Assembly: GCA_023262335.1 (NCBI GenBank)
Contig: JALRBE010000043.1
Span: 1-8,746 of the forward strand
Reading direction: 5' to 3'
Length of the DNA: 8,746 bases
Origin: Candidatus Saccharimonadia bacterium
GTDB taxonomy: Bacteria; Patescibacteriota; Saccharimonadia; Saccharimonadales; Saccharimonadaceae
Shown here: positions 1 to 5,025 of the stretch, piece after piece
Position numbering within the stretch: the first letter of the stretch is position 1
How the letters are laid out: every line of letters starts with the position of its first letter
The notes under the pieces: model-generated
Seen by the model: the letters and a program-made list of their open reading frames with translations, nothing else
What the model was told of the DNA's origin: nothing
Databases searched by the model: none
Position numbers and translations under genes: made by a program

Positions 1-247
1 ACAGCCCTTCCGGACTGATGACCATTTGCTCGCTCAAGTGCGTCGGGATGCCATCGAACGTACCGCACCCCCATTGGCTAAAAGCGAACTTTTCGCCTGT
101 AGAGGTCAGTACGCCGTGACTCCCCTGCGCGCCGCCGCGTTTGATGACGGTGTGGGCACGCCGGGCCTTCGCCACGGCGTGCACCACGCCGCCCTTTCCG
201 CCGTCACCAGGACCAAGGTCGGTGACGACGTAGACTTTGTCTGTCAT
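1..247 (-). CDS. Adenylosuccinate synthetase-like (PurA-like) protein, N-terminal part
   Basis: The first 82 residues are visible; the gene runs off the left edge. Adenylosuccinate synthetases join aspartate to IMP using GTP. Here residues 12-20 (GPGDGGKGG) align with the family's N-terminal QWGDEGKGK loop: the catalytic Asp is kept (D15) and so is the Lys, but the following Glu is Gly. Residues 38-45 (GGAQGSHG) match the GGNNAGHT segment, keeping the catalytic His. The stretch GEKFAFSQWGCGTF followed by MVISPEGL resembles the family's KFxLHLxPSGI and VVDPxxL segments. The start is ATG at 247 with an AAGGA Shine-Dalgarno 5 bases upstream. It is the third gene of a unit behind the VWA gene, with a 30-base gap. 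The loop is too divergent for an ordinary PurA, and I infer a specialised paralogue. The phage enzyme PurZ is an alternative, but from what I recall it changes the Asp that is kept here. Confidence 0.7.
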   Translation of the reverse strand, partial: MTDKVYVVTDLGPGDGGKGGVVHAVAKARRAHTVIKRGGAQGSHGVLTSTGEKFAFSQWGCGTFDGIPTHLSEQMVISPEGL

Positions 248-277
248 AACGTTCCTTTCTTGGTCGAAGGTTTCGTG

Positions 278-1402
278 CTACAGCCAGTCTGGACCGACGG
301 TCGCATCGGCCGTCTCTTCGGTTTCGACGAGCTCGGGCACGTCACCCGGGTCCATCGGCCACAGGTCGGTCTTCTTTTCGAAGACGTCCCCGGCCTTCGG
401 ACCCTTGCCGAACGCGTCGAGCGCCGCCTGGGCACCGATGGGGATGTTGGCAACGCTCCGCACGATAGCTTCGCGGTCGCGCTCATCCACTTCGTTGTCG
501 CTCAGGAACGCGTCCAGCGACCGCAGCGTCAGGGTGCCTTCGGTCAAACCGATGATAGCGGCTTGTACCTGGGGCAACAGCCCGATGTGCGGCAACCGGA
601 CGATCCTGCGCGGATCGATGACCGACGGCCAGAACGCTTCCGTGTCCAGACGATTGCCAACGACAAGAACGAACGCGTGCGCCCGCTTCAGAAGGTCTTT
701 GACGACCTTCTTGGTGGACGGCAGGTCCTTCTTGTCGATGGGGTGACCGTTTTCGGCCGCCTTGTCGTAGACGTCCTTCCCGAACACCCGCTCGAGTTCG
801 CCGCGGATCAAGTAGTCCCGCGCCGGTTCGTCGGTGATCGTGAAATCATAGCCCTTCAGGCCGATGCGATTGACGTACGCGGCGGTCAGGTAGGCCCCGG
901 CGAACAGCCCGTACTGCGGGTCTTCGCCGCCGTTGCCAGCGCCGCCGCCTTCCGGCACCATCAGCGTCAGCTGATGCACCAGCTTGTCGGCGGTCATCTC
1001 GAACTGCGGCCGGCACAGTACGAACCTGTCCATGCAGTCGCCGAAAATACCGATCGCCATGTGGGGATCTTTCTCCGGCAGCATGCGGCTGGCCAGGTCG
1101 TAGGTATCCGGCAAAATGCGGAGCGCCTCTTCGACGTTCCGTCCCATGGAGCCGGTCGTATCCAAACGGATCTCGATCGGCACCGGCAACCCCACCGTGA
1201 CCCTGAAGAGCCCGTCGGACCGCTGTTCGAACCGAACGAGCGACCGACGGACGGCTTCGAAGCCGGCGGGATCGACGAGCGGATGGAGCTTGCCGGTGCT
1301 GTATGCCTTTTCCTGCGCTTGCCGCGTGGCACTGCCCCGCGTCGGCACGTACGTCCGGTGCGCGGAGCTGTACGTGTCGCGGGTCAGCTTGTCGTATCCC
1401 AT
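278..1402 (-). CDS. VWA (von Willebrand factor A) domain protein with intact MIDAS
   Basis: This 374-residue protein has a von Willebrand A domain from about residue 74 to 260. The metal-ion-dependent adhesion site (MIDAS) starts with DTTGSM (81-86), followed by a strand ending IFGD (119-122), the glycine-rich EGGGAGNGGEDPQYGL loop (151-166) and the strand ending FTITDE (187-192). This is the arrangement of bacterial VWA proteins that act in multi-protein complexes, often with kinase-like partners. No signal peptide or membrane segment is visible, so it is probably cytoplasmic. The C-terminal 60 residues are charged and acidic. ATG at 1402 was chosen over upstream in-frame codons because it has an AAAGGA ribosome site and follows the kinase-like stop by 23 bases; the upstream extension overlaps that gene. 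The partner and exact role cannot be read from sequence. Confidence 0.88.
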   Translation of the reverse strand: MGYDKLTRDTYSSAHRTYVPTRGSATRQAQEKAYSTGKLHPLVDPAGFEAVRRSLVRFEQRSDGLFRVTVGLPVPIEIRLDTTGSMGRNVEEALRILPDTYDLASRMLPEKDPHMAIGIFGDCMDRFVLCRPQFEMTADKLVHQLTLMVPEGGGAGNGGEDPQYGLFAGAYLTAAYVNRIGLKGYDFTITDEPARDYLIRGELERVFGKDVYDKAAENGHPIDKKDLPSTKKVVKDLLKRAHAFVLVVGNRLDTEAFWPSVIDPRRIVRLPHIGLLPQVQAAIIGLTEGTLTLRSLDAFLSDNEVDERDREAIVRSVANIPIGAQAALDAFGKGPKAGDVFEKKTDLWPMDPGDVPELVETEETADATVGPDWL

Positions 1403-1425
1403 GAGGGTTCCTTTCTTCGGTGCCG

Positions 1426-2241
1426 CTATGCAAGCGGCAAGGTCGTGAACGGATGGAACTGATTGCCGTACTCCGCCCGGACGAGTTCGTAGAACACGTC
1501 GTGGGCGTTTGACGCGTCGGACTCGCACCCTCGCATGAACTGCCGAAGCAGCGATACGTATGGTTCGTGCCCGTCATATGGCCACGTTTCCGTCGCTACG
1601 TCGCCGCCGATCGCCTCGAACGCGGCCGAAGCCGCGCCCGCAATGTCGGTTACGGCGAACTCGGCTGGTACCACGCCAGGAAAAATCCTGGCTGCCGACC
1701 AGTCGAGCGTGACCGCGTAGTGCTGTTCGGGATCGAGCAGCACGTTGCGTGCCGACAGCGCCTGGTTAAGGACGCCCTCGCCATGCGTGAAATTGAGCAG
1801 CTTGAGCAGCCGGCCCATGATCCACGCGCTCGTTTCGGGATCGATTCGTAACCGATCCTTCCGAACGACGTTCGCCAAGGGAAGCACGCGCAAGATGTCG
1901 TCCACGTCGGTCAGCGACAACACGTTGACCCGCCGTCCGCCTTGTTCGTGCGAGACGAACGATTCGACGAGCGCCGGGTACAAACGGTCATGATGCAACC
2001 GTTTGCGTTCGTGGGTTTTGGCGTACTCGGCGTCATAGGCGTCGGCCGATTCCTTGAACCGGTCCAATAAAAACGCTCCTCGGTCGAGCCCGCCGTTGTC
2101 GGCTTTGGTCGCCGCCACTTGCAGCAAATAACTGCGTTTGGCAAGACCGTCACCGTCGTTAGCCATATACAACCTGTACGCTGGCGCGGAGGCCACCATG
2201 GCCGTCACGTCGTACGTACCTGCCGTGCCGTCCAGCAACAT
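1426..2241 (-). CDS. Protein-kinase-fold protein, probably a pseudokinase
   Basis: This 271-residue protein has weak but ordered protein-kinase features. SYLLQVA (37-43) sits where the beta-3 VAIK-type lysine would be, with Gln instead of Lys. NQALSARNVLLD (159-170) sits at the catalytic loop: the metal-binding Asn is kept (N166), but the HRD aspartate position is Ala. TLDWS (178-182) corresponds to DFG and keeps the Asp (D180). Two of three key catalytic positions are therefore lost, suggesting a pseudokinase used for binding or scaffolding. The assignment rests on the spacing of these motifs and is moderate. The start ATG at 2241 has an AGGTG ribosome site about 4 bases upstream. It leads a unit with the VWA and PurA-like genes. 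A kinase-fold protein beside a VWA protein recalls the TerY phosphorylation triad, though the usual PP2C phosphatase is not seen here. Confidence 0.6.
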   Translation of the reverse strand: MLLDGTAGTYDVTAMVASAPAYRLYMANDGDGLAKRSYLLQVAATKADNGGLDRGAFLLDRFKESADAYDAEYAKTHERKRLHHDRLYPALVESFVSHEQGGRRVNVLSLTDVDDILRVLPLANVVRKDRLRIDPETSAWIMGRLLKLLNFTHGEGVLNQALSARNVLLDPEQHYAVTLDWSAARIFPGVVPAEFAVTDIAGAASAAFEAIGGDVATETWPYDGHEPYVSLLRQFMRGCESDASNAHDVFYELVRAEYGNQFHPFTTLPLA

Positions 2242-2380
2242 AAGTCACCTACTTTCGCTTTGAACTGGATTGTTAAGGTCCGTTTGGGCAGATGCTTTTA
2301 TCGGTACGACGATGTTCTTCCACCGCGTGTGCGTCAGTCAGGATGCCCGTTCAACGTGGTGCGACCTGCTTCGCGTCTAC

Positions 2381-2401
2381 CTAGTGTCAATTTAACACTA
2401 A
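2381..2401. promoter_or_regulatory. Operator-like inverted repeat AGTGT-N7-ACACT (copy 3)
   Basis: The perfect core is TAGTGT, seven bases, then ACACTA. The arm sequence and spacing match the two copies at 6156-6176 and 6199-6219. On the minus strand it overlaps a TTGACA hexamer, which fits a repressor site for the kinase-like/VWA/PurA-like unit. The cognate regulator is not identified in this window. Confidence 0.6.
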
Positions 2402-2424
2402 GTAACGCGTCAGTACATAGTTTG

Positions 2425-2437
2425 TGTAAATATTACA
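2425..2437. repeat. 13-base perfect palindrome TGTAA-ATA-TTACA
   Basis: The arms TGTAA and TTACA flank three bases in an AT-rich stretch between the phosphatase terminator and the kinase-like gene. It differs from the AGTGT-N7-ACACT operators. It could be a second regulator site, but it has only one copy here and short palindromes occur by chance in AT-rich DNA. Confidence 0.3.
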
Positions 2438-2463
2438 ATAACTAACACTTTTCATTTTGTCAT

Positions 2464-2491
2464 AAAAAACAAAGCGCCGTCGTGCGACGAC
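2464..2491 (-). terminator. Intrinsic terminator after the phosphatase gene
   Basis: On the minus strand GTCGTC and GACGGC pair around a GCAC loop (2491-2476, six pairs including one G-U). A T-rich tract, GCTTTGTTTTTT, follows down to 2464. It lies 21 bases after the phosphatase stop codon and would end the ubiquitin-like/phosphatase transcript. Confidence 0.8.
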
Positions 2492-2512
2492 ACTGTATTC
2501 GTACTCGATTGT

Positions 2513-3343
2513 CTAGGCTTGCGGATCGTTCAGCAAGTTCGGCGCGAATGCCGCTTGTTCAAGCAAGTCTTTGCCTGTGAACCGCTGCCGTTCCGGGAAT
2601 TCCACCCACTGGCCGCCGTCCGGCGATTCGTCTGGCGCATCCGGATATACCATGCGCCGCCAGCTCAGCTTGTCACGTACGTCGCTCGGGTCGTGCGGGT
2701 TCACGCGAGTGTAGTGCAGAATGCTGCAATTGCGAATCGTGTACGCCGGATCGCGATCTTTGGCCTCCCACTGCTCCGGCAACAGCCGCTCAATGCCGTA
2801 GCCGGCCACGTTGATGAAGTCACCATGCGAGACCACGATCACGCGCTTGCCTGCGTCTTCGCGGTGTAACGTTCCCTGAAAATCTCGGAACCGCCCGTAC
2901 ACGTCGGGCATGCTTTCGCCGCCGTCAAAACGTACGTACCAGGGGGTCGCTTCGTGCAGCTTGTTCGTGAGCGGGAACTGCGAACGCTGCTCGGCACGCG
3001 GCACGATACCATACACGCCCCAGCTGCGTTCCACCACGCGGTCGTCGACCGTCCATCCGCCGACGTCTTCGCCGCCTATATACGCCGCCGTTTCGCGGGT
3101 GCGCAAAAAGGGCGAAAGGTACTTGCCGTCGAACGACGCCACGCCGCCCAAATTGTCGTCGAGCCACTGCTTGGCTGCCTTTGCTTGCCCGATTCCTTTT
3201 GGCGACAATCGCTGCTGCCAGTCGGGCCGGTCGTTAATAAGCTCCGCGCTCGGATGCGGTGTTTCGGAGCGGTCGGCTTTTTGTATGATGTTCGCTTCGG
3301 ACTGGCCGTGGCGGACGAACACGAGATCGTTAGGCATCGACAT
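2513..3343 (-). CDS. Histidine phosphatase (phosphoglycerate mutase-like) family protein
   Basis: This 276-residue protein has the histidine phosphatase signature RHGQSEAN (11-18), in which His12 would form the phosphohistidine. It also has the phosphate-pocket Arg in SPFLRTRETA (77-86), the acid in VVERSWGVYG (103-112) and the second catalytic His in VIVVSHGD (168-175). The family removes phosphate from sugars, nucleotides or proteins; the substrate here is unknown. About 65 residues after the core (210-276) form a polar extension without a motif I know. The start at 3343 has no Shine-Dalgarno just upstream, and an in-frame ATG at 3337 is equally possible. It begins 14 bases after the end of the hammerhead ribozyme and has no visible promoter, so it is probably the last gene of the ubiquitin-like unit, with its message cut free by the ribozyme. 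It could oppose phosphorylation or clear a nucleotide by-product. Confidence 0.85.
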   Translation of the reverse strand: MSMPNDLVFVRHGQSEANIIQKADRSETPHPSAELINDRPDWQQRLSPKGIGQAKAAKQWLDDNLGGVASFDGKYLSPFLRTRETAAYIGGEDVGGWTVDDRVVERSWGVYGIVPRAEQRSQFPLTNKLHEATPWYVRFDGGESMPDVYGRFRDFQGTLHREDAGKRVIVVSHGDFINVAGYGIERLLPEQWEAKDRDPAYTIRNCSILHYTRVNPHDPSDVRDKLSWRRMVYPDAPDESPDGGQWVEFPERQRFTGKDLLEQAAFAPNLLNDPQA

Positions 3344-3362
3344 GATGGCACCATTGTAGCAT
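3330..3362 (-). CDS. Possible 10-codon upstream ORF overlapping the phosphatase start
   Basis: An ATG at 3362 opens a frame encoding MLQWCHHVDA that stops at 3330, inside the phosphatase coding start and out of frame with it. An AAAAGGA ribosome site lies 6 bases upstream. That site is part of ribozyme stem II and its loop, and the ATG lies in stem III. The phosphatase start itself has no ribosome site, so the small frame may deliver ribosomes by termination and reinitiation. The frame is short enough to be chance; the regulatory reading is inference. Confidence 0.3.
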   Translation of the reverse strand: MLQWCHHVDA

Positions 3363-3412
3363 TTTTCGTCCTTTTGGACTCATCAGCGTATTTACGCAAA
3401 TACGGAAATGCT
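3358..3412 (-). ncRNA. Type III hammerhead self-cleaving ribozyme
   Basis: On the minus strand all parts of a hammerhead ribozyme appear in order. Stem III 5' strand AGCATTT (3412-3406) ends in the U-A closing position. Next is cleavage base C17 (3405), giving a UUC cleavage triplet. Stem I is CGTATTT / AAATACG around a GCGT loop (3404-3387). The invariant core CTGATGA follows at 3386-3380. Stem II is GTCC / GGAC around an AAAA loop (3379-3368), with the usual G10.1-C11.1 closing pair. Then comes the invariant GAA (3367-3365) and stem III 3' strand AAATGCT (3364-3358). Every invariant core base is present and all three stems pair without mismatch. Both RNA ends lie in stem III, so it is type III. 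Predicted cleavage is between 3405 and 3404. It lies between the ubiquitin-like and phosphatase genes on their coding strand, so it would split that mRNA. Confidence 0.93.
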
Positions 3413-3448
3413 GGGGCATGACAAGCGAATAAACGCTTGCCATGCCCC
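3413..3448 (-). terminator. Strong 15-pair hairpin immediately before the ribozyme
   Basis: On the minus strand GGGGCATG-GCAAGCG pairs with CGCTTGT-CATGCCCC around a six-base loop (TTTATT). All 15 pairs form in the minus-strand RNA, one as G-U; in plus-strand RNA the same position would be an A-C mismatch, so the structure belongs to the minus-strand transcript. It starts 12 bases after the ubiquitin-like stop and abuts ribozyme stem III. There is no good T tract, so rather than a classical terminator it may cap and protect the 3' end left by ribozyme cleavage. Confidence 0.75.
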
Positions 3449-3460
3449 GTTGGTAACGAA

Positions 3461-3721
3461 TCAGCCGTTGCTGATACGGCTGGCGACCACGATGATCGCG
3501 CCGGGCTCGACGGGAGCCGACAGATCGTTGACGATCGCGCCGTTGACCGACACCGACTGCCCCTTGGGGAGCGGCACCTCGACGCCTGCCCGTGCCAAGC
3601 ACTGGGCGATGGTCGTCGGTCCTTCGATCCGGACGTCCTGCTGGTCATCGCCGAAGCGGCTGACGCTGACGATACCCGCAAAGGCCTCGTCGACCGACTT
3701 GTTCAGGTTGATATCCGACAT
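3461..3721 (-). CDS. Small ubiquitin-like (ThiS/MoaD-type beta-grasp) protein
   Basis: This 86-residue protein fits the beta-grasp fold of ThiS, MoaD and prokaryotic ubiquitin-like modifiers: a helix-like segment TTIAQCLARAGV (36-47), then SVSVNGAIVNDLSAPVEPGAIIVVASRISNG (57 to the end), the family's typical VNG turn, last strands and short tail. Such proteins are adenylated at their C-terminal glycine by an E1/ThiF enzyme and passed on to sulfur carriers, target lysines or E2-like proteins. The protein ends in a single Gly after Asn, with no residues after it, so no proteolytic maturation is needed, though the usual GG is missing. The start has an AGGAG site 6 bases upstream. It follows the E1-like gene by 12 bases. 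Its neighbours supply activation (E1-like) and removal (JAMM), which supports a modifier role. The target is unknown. Confidence 0.8.
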   Translation of the reverse strand: MSDINLNKSVDEAFAGIVSVSRFGDDQQDVRIEGPTTIAQCLARAGVEVPLPKGQSVSVNGAIVNDLSAPVEPGAIIVVASRISNG

Positions 3722-3733
3722 TTTCTTCTCCTC

Positions 3734-4411
3734 TTACTGGACCGGCCGGCTGTTGCCGACCAGAAACTGGGTGGTTTTCAAATGAACGTTCAAACTCGGC
3801 TTCGACGCGATTCCCCTGGCAAAATGCGTCAGGTTCGCGACGATATGCCCGGCGAGCACCGTTGGCGGATGAATGACCGTTCGCGCTGCGCACGGCAGCG
3901 GAGCGGCGTCTTCGTCCGGAAACAGCGTCGCCTCGTACGCGTCGATCTCGTCGACGTCGGAAGGATTCAGCGCGTACAGCCCGAAAGCTTCCCCGCCGAT
4001 CCTGCCGTCCATGTACAGCGGCACGTCCACGTTGAAACGCACGGCATCCCAAATGGCATGACGGCTCTTCATGGAGTCGACGCCGCTGATGACCACACCG
4101 TCAAGAGCCGTGCCTTCCGACACGAACTCGTTGTGTGGCACGACACGGCACTGTACTTCTTGCCGTTCGGCGAAGGCGCGTACCGCGTCCACTTTGCTCA
4201 TGCCGATATCGCTGGTGCGATACAACAATTGCGCCGGGATGTTGTGCGGTTCGACGTCGTCGCGGTCCCATACGTGGATCTCGTGCACGCCCAATTTCAT
4301 GAGCGGGAACAAGACCGCCGAACCTATGCCGCCCGCGCCGATGACGTGAACGGGATAGATCCAACTCTTGGGATCGAAGATGTCGGTCTGATTGCTATAA
4401 TCAGCCTTCAT
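3734..4411 (-). CDS. E1/ThiF-like ubiquitin-activating adenylyltransferase
   Basis: This 225-residue protein has the Rossmann-type E1/ThiF fold. Its nucleotide loop is VIGAGGIGS (23-31). Asp in VWDRDDVEPHNIPAQ (47-61) matches the ribose-binding Asp and following VExHN...Q signature. SKVDAV (72-77) matches the conserved Lys region, and ISGVDSMKSR (108-117) the Asp that binds magnesium. Proteins of this family adenylate the C-terminal Gly of a ubiquitin-like protein. A Cys at 174 (PLPCAARTVIHPPT) is placed to act as the thioester cysteine. No zinc-binding CxxC pairs are seen, so it is a minimal single-domain E1. It overlaps the JAMM gene by 4 bases (ATGA) and lacks a strong ribosome site, which implies translational coupling. 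The ubiquitin-like gene follows 12 bases later and is the likely substrate. Confidence 0.88.
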   Translation of the reverse strand: MKADYSNQTDIFDPKSWIYPVHVIGAGGIGSAVLFPLMKLGVHEIHVWDRDDVEPHNIPAQLLYRTSDIGMSKVDAVRAFAERQEVQCRVVPHNEFVSEGTALDGVVISGVDSMKSRHAIWDAVRFNVDVPLYMDGRIGGEAFGLYALNPSDVDEIDAYEATLFPDEDAAPLPCAARTVIHPPTVLAGHIVANLTHFARGIASKPSLNVHLKTTQFLVGNSRPVQ

Positions 4412-5025
4412 CGTTCGATCACGAACTCTTCGGCCACGACGGTTCCGACGGGGTCGGTGCGTTGTGGCCGGTTAGCCTTCCACGGCATGCCTACCCTGCC
4501 GAGCCCCTTGACCTTGGCGGCCATTTGGGCCTTGCAGTGGTTTTCGGCCGCGTCGTCCTGCTTGAGTTCCACGAGCACCCGGACGGGGCTCGACACGCGG
4601 AACGGCCGGAAGATATCCAGCCGCGTCTCGTGCTCGCCGCGCTTGTTGGTGACCATGCTGACCACCCATCCGGAATCGTAGTTCTCGATGTTGGCGAGAT
4701 CGATTCCGGACATGTAGGCCGGCATGTTCACGTGCGAGTGCCACTGGAACCGGACGGATCCGATATCCACGCCGGCACTGCGCATTTCGAACAAACGGCG
4801 ATGCATCACTTCTTCGGTGATGGTCACATGCACCGGACCGACGGTCTGCTCGAAGATGAAGACTTTTTCGAGCCTCATCGTCGCGCCGCCATACGGCCGG
4901 GTGATCACGCCGAAACCGTTGATTTCCTCGGGACACAGCTGGACGTACGTCTGCAGCTCGGTCCACACGTCCTGCGGAACCAGCAGTACCGGTTCCGAGG
5001 CAAAGCCATAGTCAGGTTCATGCAT
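4408..5025 (-). CDS. JAB/JAMM (Mov34/MPN-type) metallopeptidase
   Basis: This 205-residue protein has the JAMM zinc-peptidase motif HxH-x7-S-x2-D: HSHVNMPAYMSGID at 96-109, with His96, His98, Ser106 and Asp109. An upstream glutamate is available at 34/35 in CPEEINGFGV, as the family requires. JAMM peptidases remove or process ubiquitin-like proteins by cutting the bond after their C-terminal glycine. After the core, the segment RLDIFRPFRVSSPVRVLVEL is typical of the following strands, and the last 45 residues are basic and variable. It is probably soluble. Its start overlaps the upstream gene by 8 bases and its end overlaps the E1-like start by 4 bases, so it lies inside one operon. Because the ubiquitin-like protein already ends in Gly, deconjugation rather than maturation is the likelier role. 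Confidence 0.87.
   Translation of the reverse strand: MHEPDYGFASEPVLLVPQDVWTELQTYVQLCPEEINGFGVITRPYGGATMRLEKVFIFEQTVGPVHVTITEEVMHRRLFEMRSAGVDIGSVRFQWHSHVNMPAYMSGIDLANIENYDSGWVVSMVTNKRGEHETRLDIFRPFRVSSPVRVLVELKQDDAAENHCKAQMAAKVKGLGRVGMPWKANRPQRTDPVGTVVAEEFVIER

Larger units (their letters stand above)
2242..2463. promoter_or_regulatory. Intergenic control region upstream of the kinase-like/VWA unit
   Basis: About 220 AT-rich bases lie between the terminator of the phosphatase gene and the kinase-like start. The region holds an AGTGT-N7-ACACT operator (2381-2401) and a 13-base palindrome (2425-2437). A TTGACA-like hexamer on the minus strand overlaps the operator (2390-2385), but no good -10 box lies 16-18 bases beyond it, so I do not place the promoter precisely. 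Transcription probably starts here on the minus strand, because the terminator upstream should isolate the left unit and the three left genes share its direction. Confidence 0.5.

Noticed and set aside
15..21. A second CTGATGA (hammerhead core) on the plus strand
   Set aside because: No stem II with GAAA follows and no stem I or III can be formed around it; it lies antisense within the PurA-like coding region.
26..1462. Long plus-strand open frame of 478 codons
   Set aside because: It lies opposite the VWA and PurA-like genes, has no recognisable motif or ribosome site, and is explained as an antisense frame in GC-rich coding DNA.
3413..3448. Classical intrinsic terminator after the ubiquitin-like gene
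   Set aside because: The hairpin is strong but no T tract follows; a hammerhead ribozyme follows instead, so a processed-end or RNA-protective role is preferred.
4086..4092. Another CTGATGA on the plus strand inside the E1-like gene
   Set aside because: It is antisense coding sequence with no matching stems or GAA core.
3437..4681. Long plus-strand open frame of 414 codons
   Set aside because: It is antisense to the ubiquitin-like, E1-like and JAMM genes, whose motifs are clear on the minus strand.
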